A stretch of 64,000 nt of DNA. Source: Geobacter sp. AOG2. GTDB lineage: Bacteria > Desulfobacterota > Desulfuromonadia > Geobacterales > Pseudopelobacteraceae. The stretch spans positions 91,903 through 155,902 of the forward strand of contig NZ_BLJA01000001.1 of assembly GCF_019972295.1 (NCBI RefSeq), written 5' to 3'. A program made the position numbers and the translations under genes. The notes under the pieces are model-generated. The model was not told the origin of the DNA and did no database searches. It saw nothing but the letters and a program-made list of their open reading frames with translations. Of the stretch, positions 36,333 to 44,547 are shown in pieces (positions within the stretch are counted from its first letter, which is position 1; every line of letters begins with the position of its first letter).

Positions 36333-37649
36333 ATGGACTATCTGGTCATACAGGTCGAACCGCACCGCGTGCTTGCCGCCCGTTTCGGGGTTGCGGGCAC
36401 GTCGCTCTCCTTTTCGGGGGCCGCCGAATTCCCGTTGAACGAGGAACAGGGGCTCTCCGCCGTTGCCGGCCGGATCGCCGCCGGCATCAGCGGCGGGCCG
36501 CGCATCGTGCTCTGCCTCTCGCCCGCCCTGTTCGCCCAGCGGACGGTGGAGTTGCCGCTGGACAACCTGCGCAAGGTGCGGGAGATCCTGCCGGGGCAGT
36601 TGCAGGGAGAGATCGCCCTGCCGGTGGAAGAGGCCGTGTTCGAAGCGCTCCCCATAGGGAACAAGCGTTACCTGGCCCTGTGGGCGCGCAAGGTCGACCT
36701 CCGTCAGGCCATCGAGACCTTCCGGGAGGCGGGCTGCGAACCGCAGGTGGTCACTTCGGCGCCCTTCGCCTGGAACTTTCTCCCCGAATGCCCCGCCGAC
36801 GCCGTGGTGTGCGACGGCGCCGCCCTGGCGGTCGTCAGCGAAGACCGGGTGACCTTCGCCCGGGCCCTGGACGCCGCCCAGCCGCACCAAAGCATCGCCG
36901 CGACCCTGGCCGCCCTGGAGCTCTCCGGGGTAACGCTGCCGCCCCGTCTGACCATCTTCGGCGAACACTCGGCCGGGCTCGCCGCCGGGGACGGCCTGCC
37001 GTTACCCGCGGAGCGGCTCGGGATGCCGGACGCCCTGGCGCCGTTGTTCAAGACCGACGAATCCTTCCAGCAGTTGGCCGGGCTGTTGGCCGTGGCCCGC
37101 GCCTGCCATGCCGGCGCCCTGCCCGACTTCCGCCGCTCCGAACTGGCCTGGACGGCCGGCGACGCCCTCGTGCGCAAAAAGATGATCGTGACCGCCGCCC
37201 TGGCGGCTGTGGCAGTCATACTCCTCTTTGTCTCCAAGGGGCTCGAATACCGGGCGGCGCAGACCGACCTGGCCTCGCTGAACAAGTCCATTTCGGCCAT
37301 GTACCGCGAGATCTTCCCCGGCCGGACCAAGGCGGTGGACGAGGTGGCCGAGGTCAAGGCGGAGATCAGGAAACTGGCCGGGGGCCCGGAGGCGGGCAAC
37401 TCCGTCCTGGACGTGCTCAAAACCCTGGCCGAGGCTAAAGGCGCCACCATCAACGGTCTTTACGAGGCCGAGTTGGCGGACGGCACCCTGCGGGTCAAGG
37501 GGGATGCCCGTTCCGCCCAGGCGGTCAACGAGTTCAAGGCAGCCCTTGCGCCGTTCATGGCCAGCGTGGAACTGGGAGAGGTCAAGAGCCGTCCCGACGG
37601 TTCGGTAAGCTTCACCCTGGCGGGCACGCCCAAGGAGGTCAGGAAATGA
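36333..37649 (+). CDS. gspL: GspL-like type II secretion protein (PilM-type fold)
   Basis: A 438-aa protein. Residues 1 to about 260 have an actin-like PilM/GspL cytoplasmic domain (LVIQVEPHRVLAARFGVAGT, QRTVELPLDNLRKVREILPG). One membrane helix lies near residue 290 (IVTAALAAVAVILLFVSKGL), followed by a periplasmic ferredoxin-like domain. GspL links GspE to GspM. Its stop overlaps gspM (ATGA). Sequence identity to classic GspL appears low, so the name rests partly on context. Confidence 0.8.
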   Translation: MDYLVIQVEPHRVLAARFGVAGTSLSFSGAAEFPLNEEQGLSAVAGRIAAGISGGPRIVLCLSPALFAQRTVELPLDNLRKVREILPGQLQGEIALPVEEAVFEALPIGNKRYLALWARKVDLRQAIETFREAGCEPQVVTSAPFAWNFLPECPADAVVCDGAALAVVSEDRVTFARALDAAQPHQSIAATLAALELSGVTLPPRLTIFGEHSAGLAAGDGLPLPAERLGMPDALAPLFKTDESFQQLAGLLAVARACHAGALPDFRRSELAWTAGDALVRKKMIVTAALAAVAVILLFVSKGLEYRAAQTDLASLNKSISAMYREIFPGRTKAVDEVAEVKAEIRKLAGGPEAGNSVLDVLKTLAEAKGATINGLYEAELADGTLRVKGDARSAQAVNEFKAALAPFMASVELGEVKSRPDGSVSFTLAGTPKEVRK

Positions 37650-38197
37650 GGGGCATGCTTACGGAACTGCAGGACTTCTGGCGGGATCTCGACAGCCGCA
37701 CGCGGCTGACGGCCGGGTACGTGCTGATCGCCCTTCTGGTGCTCTTTCTGGCATGGTCGGCCCTGGCCGGCCGCACCGCGGCCCTGGAACGCAAACGCCA
37801 CGCCCGGGAGGCGGTTCTCAAGGAACTGCTGCCGCTCAAGTTCGCCTACCGCACGGCCAAACAGTCCGCCGATATGCTGACCGGACGCATGGCGTCGGTC
37901 CGTCCCGACGATTCGGTGGCCAAGGTCATCGACGAGATCGGCATCAAGGGCAAAGGGGTCAAGATCTCCCCGGTCAAAGGGGAGGAGCGTGCCGGCATGA
38001 TCGAGGATGCCGCCGATGTGAAGATCGACGGCGTAACCGCCAACGAGGCCATCAACCTGATCTATCGCCTGGAGAAGGGGGGGCGGCCGGTGCTGGTGAA
38101 GAAGGCCAACCTGCGGGTGCGCTTCGACGACCCTTCCCGCCTCGATCTGGCGCTGACCGTCGCCCTCCTGAAACCCGCCCCCGGACAGCGCAAATGA
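37646..38197 (+). CDS. gspM: GspM-like type II secretion protein
   Basis: A 183-aa bitopic protein with one N-terminal membrane helix (YVLIALLVLFLAWSALAG), a short coiled coil and a small periplasmic domain. That architecture and the position between gspL-like and gspN-like genes match GspM, which pairs with GspL. Overlaps both neighbours by 4 bp. Confidence 0.78.
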   Translation: MRGMLTELQDFWRDLDSRTRLTAGYVLIALLVLFLAWSALAGRTAALERKRHAREAVLKELLPLKFAYRTAKQSADMLTGRMASVRPDDSVAKVIDEIGIKGKGVKISPVKGEERAGMIEDAADVKIDGVTANEAINLIYRLEKGGRPVLVKKANLRVRFDDPSRLDLALTVALLKPAPGQRK

Positions 38198-39027
38198 CAC
38201 CGCGGCAGCGCCTGCTGCGGAGAGCCGGCTTGGCGGCTGCGGGCGTCGGCCTCTTCCTGGCATGCACCTACCTGTTCCTGCCTACGCAGGCGGTGAATGA
38301 ATTGATCGGCCGCCTGCTGGCCGACCAGGGGCTGTCCCTGGCCCCCGGCGCCCACAAGACCCTCCTCCCCGGCCTGGCGTGGCGCCAGCCGGTCCTCTCC
38401 TCCGACCAGGGGCCGCTCGTGCGTTTCGACCGGCTGACCGCCCGGCTCCACCTGCTGCCGCTTCTGACGGGGCGGGCCGTGGTCGGCCTGACAGCGGCCC
38501 TGGGCGCGGGGCGGCTGGACCTGGAATACGGCATCAACGGCACGGACGCCCTGGACCTCTCGGCCGACGGCCTGCAACTGTCCGACGTCCCGTTCTTCAA
38601 GACCGCCCTGGGGGCCACGGCCGGCGGGGCCCTGTGGAGCGAAGGGCGGCTTTCCCGCAAGCGGGGCAGGCTGTCCGGCGACCTGAAGCTGGAGGTGAAG
38701 CAGTTGGCCTTCTCCGGGGTCAAGCTCGGGGCGTTCCCGCTGCCCGACACCTCCAACCTGCACTGCCAGGGCATGGTGCGGGTCACGGGCGGCCGGGCCC
38801 GGCTGGAGAGCTTTTCGCTCCAGGGGGACGGCATCTACATGCGCCTGTCGGGGGACCTTCCCAATGCCGCCACCCTGCCCATCAACCTGACGCTTGAGAT
38901 CATGCCCAAGCCCGAGTTCATGGACAAGCAGAAGCTGGTGTTCCTGCTCCTGGCCAAGTTCGCGGCCTCGCCCGGCGTGTATAAGGTGCCGATCCGGGGC
39001 ACGCTGCTCAAACCGGTGATATTATAA
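38194..39027 (+). CDS. gspN: GspN-like type II secretion protein
   Basis: A 277-aa protein with one N-terminal membrane anchor (AGLAAAGVGLFLACTYLFLP) and a long beta-rich periplasmic domain (LDLEYGINGTDALDLSADGL, LTLEIMPKPEFMDKQKLVFL), as in GspN/AsmA-like proteins. ATG 38194 overlaps the gspM stop (ATGA). Last gene of the gspL-M-N block. GspN is an accessory component in other systems. Confidence 0.75.
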   Translation: MTPRQRLLRRAGLAAAGVGLFLACTYLFLPTQAVNELIGRLLADQGLSLAPGAHKTLLPGLAWRQPVLSSDQGPLVRFDRLTARLHLLPLLTGRAVVGLTAALGAGRLDLEYGINGTDALDLSADGLQLSDVPFFKTALGATAGGALWSEGRLSRKRGRLSGDLKLEVKQLAFSGVKLGAFPLPDTSNLHCQGMVRVTGGRARLESFSLQGDGIYMRLSGDLPNAATLPINLTLEIMPKPEFMDKQKLVFLLLAKFAASPGVYKVPIRGTLLKPVIL

Positions 39028-39054
39028 ATATCAAGATAAAAGCAAAGCACTTCT

Positions 39055-39180
39055 GCCACAGAGACACGGAGACACAGAGAAAGACAAAAAATAATTTCTT
39101 TCAAAACCTCGAAAGATGAATGGATTTGGCGTCTATCTCAGATGCTTTTGGTTTTCTCCGTGTCTCTGTGTCTCTGTGGC
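39055..39180. repeat. 28-bp near-perfect inverted repeat between gspN and nadD
   Basis: The left arm 39055-39082 (GCCACAGAGACACGGAGACA...) and right arm 39153-39180 are inverted copies differing at two positions, separated by 70 bases. Each arm is built of GAGACAC-type heptads. It sits in the 192-bp gap after gspN and could form a long hairpin. Similar CACAGAGACACAGAG-type repeats are known to me from other bacterial genomes. Confidence 0.85.
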
Positions 39181-39219
39181 GGATGTTGGTTTTAGTTTAG
39201 GGTGTATGGTGAAATCGAC

Positions 39220-39870
39220 ATGCGAATCGGACTGATGGGGGGCACCTTCAACCCGGTGCACCTGGCCCATCTTCACATAGCGGAGGAGGCGCGGCTGGCC
39301 TGCGATCTCGACCGGGTGGTGTTTATTCCGGCCGGCGACCCGCCCCACAAGCCGCTGGCGGGGGAGGTGCCCTTTGCCCGGCGCAGCCGGATGGTCGAGC
39401 TGGCCATCGGCGGCAATCCCTTTTTCGAGTTGTCGCTGATCGAAGGGGAGCGGACCGGAAAATCCTATTCCATCGATACGATCACCGCTTTCCGGGAGCG
39501 CTTCCCCCAGGATGACTTCTTCTTCATCATCGGCAGCGATTCCTTTTTGGAGATCGGGTTGTGGCACCGCTTTCGGGAGATCTTCGCCTCCTGCAACCTG
39601 ATCGTGGTGGAGCGGCCGGGCAAGCGCATCAGCGACCCGGTCGCCGCCCTTCCTGTTGCCATCCGGGCAGAGTTCAGCTATACTTCCGGCGCCCGCAGGC
39701 TGGACCATAATGCCGGCACCAGCGTCCGGTTCCTGACCGGGTGCCCGTTGGACATCTCGTCCAGCGAGATACGCGCCCTGGCCGGTTCGAGGCGCTCCAT
39801 AGCCCACCTGGTGCCGCCGCAGGTGGCGACCTATATTACAGAACAGGGGATTTACGACACATGCCGGTAA
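39220..39870 (+). CDS. nadD: NadD, nicotinate-nucleotide adenylyltransferase
   Basis: A 216-aa enzyme making deamido-NAD from NaMN and ATP. The nucleotidyltransferase motif GGTFNPVHLAHLHIAEEA and the C-terminal ISSSEIRALA (ISSTxIR) are present. ATG 39220 starts just before the first strand MRIGLMGG; a GTG at 39202 would add six residues. Overlaps rsfS by 10 bp. Confidence 0.95.
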   Translation: MRIGLMGGTFNPVHLAHLHIAEEARLACDLDRVVFIPAGDPPHKPLAGEVPFARRSRMVELAIGGNPFFELSLIEGERTGKSYSIDTITAFRERFPQDDFFFIIGSDSFLEIGLWHRFREIFASCNLIVVERPGKRISDPVAALPVAIRAEFSYTSGARRLDHNAGTSVRFLTGCPLDISSSEIRALAGSRRSIAHLVPPQVATYITEQGIYDTCR

Positions 39871-40274
39871 ATGAAACGACAGCAGCAGAGAAACCGGTGC
39901 TTTCCTCCCAGGAACGGGCGCGTAAATGCGCCGAGCTGGCCTATGAAAAGAAGGCCTTCGACATCCGGGCGCTGGATATCGCAAAGGTTTCCTCCATCGC
40001 CGACTATCTGGTGATCATCTCCGGCAACTCGGACAAGCAGAACCAGGCCATTGCCGACGGCATCCGCACCGGCCTCAAGAAGTACGGCAAGGTGCAGGAC
40101 ATCGAGGGTGAGAGCGAAGGGAAGTGGATCGTCATGGATTACGGCGACGTGATCGTGCATATCTTCAGCGACCAGCTCCGCCATTACTACAAGCTGGACG
40201 AGCTGTGGCACATGGCCCCGGAGCTGGAGTTGCCGGAGGAGATCGGAAGCGCCCGCAAGGAAGACGATTTCTAG
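39861..40274 (+). CDS. rsfS: RsfS, ribosomal silencing factor
   Basis: A 137-aa DUF143/Iojap protein that binds L14 and blocks 50S-30S joining under starvation. The blocks SSIADYLVIISGNSDKQNQA, EGESEGKWIVMDYGDVIVHI and HYYKLDELW are diagnostic. ATG 39861 lies inside the end of nadD, the common nadD-rsfS arrangement. Confidence 0.96.
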   Translation: MPVNETTAAEKPVLSSQERARKCAELAYEKKAFDIRALDIAKVSSIADYLVIISGNSDKQNQAIADGIRTGLKKYGKVQDIEGESEGKWIVMDYGDVIVHIFSDQLRHYYKLDELWHMAPELELPEEIGSARKEDDF

Positions 40275-40276
40275 TC

Positions 40277-40397
40277 GGTTGTTGAAAAACAGCCATCAGG
40301 CCTTCGTCCTCGCAGGCCCTTTCGTGCGGCGTAGCGCTGCTACGCCTCCTCAGGGCCTGCTGCGGTTACGACGATCTGACTATTTTTGAACAACCTG
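40277..40397 (+). repeat. MITE-like dispersed repeat, copy 9 (forward)
   Basis: Begins 2 bases after the rsfS stop with GGTTGTTGAAAAACAGCCATC, contains GGCGTAGCGCTGCTACGCC and ends TTTTTGAACAACCT. It fills the rsfS-rlmH gap. Confidence 0.85.
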
Positions 40398-40428
40398 GGT
40401 TTGTTAGCCTGACAGAACGGGACAAACA

Positions 40429-40887
40429 ATGAAACTCCGCGTCCTCTGGGTGGGCAAGAGCAAGGAAGAGTGGGTGAAGGAGGCGCTGGCCGATTATGCC
40501 GGGCGCATCCGCCGCTACTGCCCGCTGGAGCTGTGCGAGGTCCGCGACGAAAAGGGGGCCGCAGCCGAAGAGATGCGGCGGCGCGAGTGCGAGCGGTTGG
40601 AGAAGCAGATCCCGCCCGGCGCCACCCTGGTGCTGCTGGACGAGCGGGGCCGCCAGATGGATTCCCCGGAACTGGCCGCCTTCATCGGGACGCAGCGGGA
40701 TTCGGGCACCGGCGAACTGGTCTTCGCCGTGGGCGGGGCGTACGGCTTTTCCGAAGAGTTCCGCAGCCGGGGCCGGCTGCTCTCCCTGTCGAAGATGACC
40801 TTCACGCACCAGATGGTGCGGGTGTTTTTGCTGGAGCAGCTGTACCGGGCGTTCAGCATCCTGAATAACGAACCATACCACCACTGA
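40429..40887 (+). CDS. rlmH: RlmH, 23S rRNA pseudouridine-1915 N3-methyltransferase
   Basis: A 152-aa SPOUT-class methyltransferase. Typical blocks are KLRVLWVGKSKEEWVKEALA, LLDERGRQMDSPELAAFI, the SAM-binding knot FAVGGAYGF, and the C-terminal LSKMTFTHQMVRVFLLEQLY with RAFSILNNEPYHH. Length is normal. The nadD-rsfS-rlmH order is common. Confidence 0.97.
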   Translation: MKLRVLWVGKSKEEWVKEALADYAGRIRRYCPLELCEVRDEKGAAAEEMRRRECERLEKQIPPGATLVLLDERGRQMDSPELAAFIGTQRDSGTGELVFAVGGAYGFSEEFRSRGRLLSLSKMTFTHQMVRVFLLEQLYRAFSILNNEPYHH

Positions 40888-40951
40888 CGGATGCCCGCCC
40901 GCATCACCGCACAAAAACTCCGTTGCTGGGGGCATCTAACAGGGTAAAATT

Positions 40952-41076
40952 CAGGTTGTTCAAAAATAGTCAGATCGTCGCACCCGCTAGACAAGCCCTG
41001 CGGAGGCGTAGCAGCGCTACGCCGCACAAGGGGGCTTTCGAGGACGGCGGCGAGATGGCTGTTTTTCAACAACCTC
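40952..41076 (-). repeat. MITE-like dispersed repeat, copy 10 (reverse)
   Basis: About 125 bp: CAGGTTGTTCAAAAATAGTC, core GGCGTAGCAGCGCTACGCC, and CTGTTTTTCAACAACCTCC ending 13 bases before the plsC start. It is the last copy found; none occurs from here to the end of the window. Confidence 0.85.
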
Positions 41077-41089
41077 CAAGCGAGACACC

Positions 41090-41806
41090 GTGGACGCTTC
41101 CCGAATCCGGGCATACCTCTATCTGGCGCTGTTCATCCCGCTGACCTTCCTGTTTGCGGTCAGCGCGCTGGTGGGCACCGTGCTGGACGGCAGCGGCAGG
41201 ATCTATGCCGCCCACGCACGGCTGTGGGCGCGGCTGGCCCTGGCCATGGCGGGCGTCAGGGTGCGGGTGACCGGCAGCGAACATCTTCCGGCCGGGCCGG
41301 TCATCTTCATGAGCAACCACCAGAGCGGTTTCGACATCCTGGCCCTGTTGGCGGCCATGCCGCGCCGGATCAACTGGATCGCCAAGAAAGAGCTTTTCGA
41401 TATCCCGGTCTTCGGCCCCTCCATGCGGCGCGGCGGCTACATCCCCCTGGACCGGAGCGACGGCCGCAAGGCGCTGAAGAGCATGGACCATGCCGCGTCG
41501 ATCATCAGGGAGGGCAAGAGCGTGGTCATGTTCCCCGAGGGCACCCGTTCCCTGTCCCGTGAGTTGCTGCCGTTCAAGCGCGGCGGCTTCATCCTGGCGC
41601 GCAAGGCCGGGGTGCCGGTGGTCCCGATCACGATCAACGGCAGCGGCCTGATCAACCCAGCCGGGCAGATCAGGCTCTCCCGCGGCAACATCGCCATCGT
41701 GCTGCACCCGCCGCTGGCATTGCCGCCGGACATTTCAAAGAGCGAAGCCGAAACATGGCTCATGGAGCAGACCCGCTCCACCATCGTTTCGGCCCTGGAG
41801 TACTGA
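41090..41806 (+). CDS. plsC: 1-acyl-glycerol-3-phosphate acyltransferase (PlsC family)
   Basis: A 238-aa membrane acyltransferase that makes phosphatidic acid. The catalytic NHQSGFD (HX4D) is near residue 78, the glycerol-phosphate motif FPEGTRS and block VPVVPITINGSGL are present, and there is one N-terminal membrane helix. The start is GTG 41090, with no strong ribosome-binding site. The next gene starts directly at its stop. Confidence 0.92.
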   Translation: MDASRIRAYLYLALFIPLTFLFAVSALVGTVLDGSGRIYAAHARLWARLALAMAGVRVRVTGSEHLPAGPVIFMSNHQSGFDILALLAAMPRRINWIAKKELFDIPVFGPSMRRGGYIPLDRSDGRKALKSMDHAASIIREGKSVVMFPEGTRSLSRELLPFKRGGFILARKAGVPVVPITINGSGLINPAGQIRLSRGNIAIVLHPPLALPPDISKSEAETWLMEQTRSTIVSALEY

Positions 41807-41992
41807 ATGCACATCGGTTATCCGTACCTGGCGCTCATCATTGCCGGACTCGCCGCCATCATCTGGGGACTGCCCGCCGCCCATCGCCTGCAAAAACCCT
41901 ACGACATCGCCGCCGCCCTGGCCGTCCTGGCCGGTGTCGCCGTAACGGTGCTGGGCATCCTTCTGACCATAATCCCCTCCTTTTTCAGGTGA
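41807..41992 (+). CDS. Small two-helix membrane protein
   Basis: A 61-aa protein with two membrane helices (YPYLALIIAGLAAIIWGLPA and AALAVLAGVAVTVLGILLTI) joined by a short basic loop. ATG 41807 directly follows the plsC stop and the next gene begins 4 bases after its own stop, so it is likely a true operon member. Function unknown. Confidence 0.7.
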   Translation: MHIGYPYLALIIAGLAAIIWGLPAAHRLQKPYDIAAALAVLAGVAVTVLGILLTIIPSFFR

Positions 41993-41995
41993 ACA

Positions 41996-42397
41996 ATGGA
42001 CCAACGTATCAAGAAAACAATCGTCAACGCCGTCCTCATCATCGTGCTCAGCCTGCTCCTGTTCCTCGCCGGGACCTGGTGGCGGATGCAGGCCCAGTTC
42101 CAGTTGGGTGAGGCGGCCCTCGCCAAAGGCGATTTCACCGGGGCACTGGCTGGTTACGAGTCGGCCATCCATATGTATGTACCCTTCCATCCGACCATAG
42201 AAAACGCGGCCCAAAAGCTCTGGCGACTCGGGGAACTCGCGGAACGGCAGGGGGACGTCACCCGTGCCCTGATCGTCTACCGCGCCCTGCGGAGCGCCTT
42301 CTACGCCGACCGCTGGCTGGTGCAGCCCGGCCAGGAGTGGATCGGGCGCTGCGACCGGAAGATCGCCAGCCTGGTGCCGCTGCAAAGAGAGAGATAA
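41996..42397 (+). CDS. Membrane-anchored TPR-like protein
   Basis: A 133-aa protein with one N-terminal membrane helix (AVLIIVLSLLLFLAGTWW) and two helical TPR-like hairpins (LGEAALAKGDFTGALAGYES and LGELAERQGDVTRALIVYRA). Unknown function. It stands 3 bp before the rnj start and is probably co-transcribed with it. Confidence 0.72.
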   Translation: MDQRIKKTIVNAVLIIVLSLLLFLAGTWWRMQAQFQLGEAALAKGDFTGALAGYESAIHMYVPFHPTIENAAQKLWRLGELAERQGDVTRALIVYRALRSAFYADRWLVQPGQEWIGRCDRKIASLVPLQRER

Positions 42398-42400
42398 CCC

Positions 42401-44074
42401 ATGGCAGAACCTGAATCGAACAACGCACTCCACGTCATCCCCCTCGGGGGGCTTGGCGAAATCGGCCTGAACATGATGGCCTACCGGTACGGCGACGACA
42501 TCATCATCGCCGACTGCGGCCTGATGTTTCCCGAACCGGAGATGCTCGGCATCGACTACGTCATACCCGACATCGCCTGGCTGCGGGAACGGAGCGACTC
42601 CGTCCGCGCCATCTGCCTGACCCACGGGCACGAGGACCACATCGGCGCCCTGCCCTTCGTGTTGCAGGAGTTGAACGTGCCGGTCTACGGCACGGCCCTG
42701 ACCCTCGGTTTCGTCAACGAAAAGCTCAAGGAGTACAAGTTGGACGGCGCGGTCCAACTGGTCACGGTCAAACCCCGCGACACGGTCGAGCTGGGCTGCT
42801 TCCGGGTGGAATTCCTGCGGGTGGCCCACTCCATCGTGGACGGCTGCGCCCTGGCCATCACGACGCCCGAAGGGGTGGTGATCCACACCGGCGACTTCAA
42901 GATCGACCAGACCCCGGTGGACGGGGAACTGACCGACCTGGCCCGGCTCTCCGCCTACGGCGACCAGGGGGTGCTGGCCCTGTTCTCCGACTCCACCAAC
43001 GTGGAGCGCGAGGGGTACACCATCTCCGAGAAGTACGTGGGCGAGGCCTTTGCCGACATCTTCCCCAAATGCAAAGGGCGCATCATCGTGGCGGCTTTTT
43101 CCAGCAACATCCACCGGGTGCAGCAGGTGGCCGACGTGGCCATCGCCTGCGGCCGCAAGATCCTCCTGAACGGCCGTTCCATGATCGCCAACGTGCGCAT
43201 CGCCCGCGAGTTGGGCTACCTGAACATCCCGGACGACATGCTGCTCGACCTGCGGGAGCTGGCCTATCTGCCGCCCGAAGAGGTGTGCATGGTCACCACC
43301 GGCAGCCAGGGCGAGCCCATGTCGGCCCTGACCCGCATCGCCCTGGACGACCACAAGCAGATCAAGCTGGAGCGGGGCGACACGGTCATCCTCTCCTCGC
43401 GCTTCATCCCCGGCAACGAGCGGACCATCTCGGAGCTGATCAACCACCTGTACCGCCGCGGGGCCGAGGTCTTCCACGAGAAGGTCTCCGAGGTGCACGT
43501 CTCGGGCCACGCCAGCCAGGAAGAACTCAAGCTGATGATGAACGTCGTCCGGCCGCGCTTCTTCATGCCGGTGCACGGCGAATACCGCCACCTGGTCAAG
43601 CACATCCAGCTCGCCCAGAAGGTCGGCATCCCCGAGGAGCGCTGCATCCTGGCCACGAACGGCGATGTGGTCTCCTTTTACGCCGATACGGCGGCGATTA
43701 CCGAAAAGGTGGAGTCGGGGCGGGTCTTCGTGGACGGCAAAGGGGTCGGCGACGTGGGCAACGTGGTGCTGAAAGACCGCAAGCACCTCTCCGAAGACGG
43801 CATGGTGGTGGTGATCATCGGCATCAACCAGTCCAGCGGCGCCCTGATCCACGGGCCGGACATCGTGTCCCGGGGTTTCGTGTTCGAGGACGAGAGCCAG
43901 GAATACCTGGAAACCGCCCGCTGCATCGTGGTGGATGCCCTGGACGAATTGAACGACGAGATGCGCCGCGATTCGGAAGAGGTGAAGACCGTTGTGCGCC
44001 AGGTCTTGCGGCGGTTCTTCAAGAAGACCATCGAGCGCAGGCCGGTGATTTTGCCGGTGATCATGGAGATGTGA
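42401..44074 (+). CDS. rnj: Ribonuclease J
   Basis: A 557-aa beta-CASP metallo-beta-lactamase RNase with 5'-3' exo- and endonuclease roles. The active-site motif LTHGHEDHIGALPF (HxHxDH), the first block VIPLGGLGEIGLNMMAYRYG and the beta-CASP region FMPVHGEYRHLVKH are present. Full length. It is the last GC-rich gene before the AT-rich island and is followed by a strong terminator. Confidence 0.96.
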   Translation: MAEPESNNALHVIPLGGLGEIGLNMMAYRYGDDIIIADCGLMFPEPEMLGIDYVIPDIAWLRERSDSVRAICLTHGHEDHIGALPFVLQELNVPVYGTALTLGFVNEKLKEYKLDGAVQLVTVKPRDTVELGCFRVEFLRVAHSIVDGCALAITTPEGVVIHTGDFKIDQTPVDGELTDLARLSAYGDQGVLALFSDSTNVEREGYTISEKYVGEAFADIFPKCKGRIIVAAFSSNIHRVQQVADVAIACGRKILLNGRSMIANVRIARELGYLNIPDDMLLDLRELAYLPPEEVCMVTTGSQGEPMSALTRIALDDHKQIKLERGDTVILSSRFIPGNERTISELINHLYRRGAEVFHEKVSEVHVSGHASQEELKLMMNVVRPRFFMPVHGEYRHLVKHIQLAQKVGIPEERCILATNGDVVSFYADTAAITEKVESGRVFVDGKGVGDVGNVVLKDRKHLSEDGMVVVIIGINQSSGALIHGPDIVSRGFVFEDESQEYLETARCIVVDALDELNDEMRRDSEEVKTVVRQVLRRFFKKTIERRPVILPVIMEM

Positions 44075-44102
44075 CGCGCTTCGCATAGTCGCAATCAAGG
44101 CA

Positions 44103-44136
44103 AGGGCCTACGGAGTTGATCTGTAGGTCCTTTTTT
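44103..44136 (+). terminator. Rho-independent terminator after rnj
   Basis: AGGGCCTAC (44103-44111) pairs with GTAGGTCCT (44123-44131) with one G-U pair, followed by T6. A second copy of this terminator, and of the sequence around it, occurs at 46475-46508. Confidence 0.88.
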
Positions 44137-44297
44137 GTGTCAAAGTGATACAAACGGCGGTGCCTGAACAGGTTTCGGGTGCGGTTTTTCGTGTGAAAAC
44201 AGTTGGATATGCGATTGCCTCGTTTATGTAAAATTTAGTAACATTCTGAAATTGCGTTGAAATATGTGTTAGCATGGAGTAGAAGGGGATGGGTGGT
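44137..44297 (+). repeat. Island-flank repeat, copy a
   Basis: About 160 bp (GTCAAAGTGATACAAACGGC ... GAGTAGAAGGGGATGGGTGG), related to 46555-46716 and 46778-46941 at clearly more than 80% by eye. It has no convincing coding frame. The rest of the gap to 44547 holds a small palindrome (GACCCCCAAGGGGTC, about 44420) and otherwise AT-rich sequence with no gene I can support. Confidence 0.8.
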
Positions 44298-44547
44298 TTT
44301 GTACCTCATCGGCAACGTTTTGTTAAGGCAGGGAGTCTTGTTTTTCGAAACCGTGAGATACAATGCGTTGGGTGAAGTCTTTGAGGAGATAACGAGGGTA
44401 TTGAAATTTGTAGGTCTGACCCCCAAGGGGTCCTCCTGCCGGCGAATTTTCAGTTAATGTTCAAATGTTAAAATTGACCCCATAGGTTTACATTATATTT
44501 TCATTGCCTGCTGAATATATATCTCTTTGATTATAGGTGATAATTAA

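Noticed and set aside
7028..41076. Dispersed repeats considered as a CRISPR array
   Set aside because: Copies are kilobases apart with terminal inverted repeats and no regular spacers.
41735..44098. 787-codon frame on the - strand opposite rnj and its upstream genes
   Set aside because: Shadow frame spanning several real genes on the other strand; His/Asp/Gly-rich without domains.
44257..44457. 66-codon + strand frame within island-flank repeat copy a
   Set aside because: It begins in a non-coding repeat and lacks similarity to anything recognisable.
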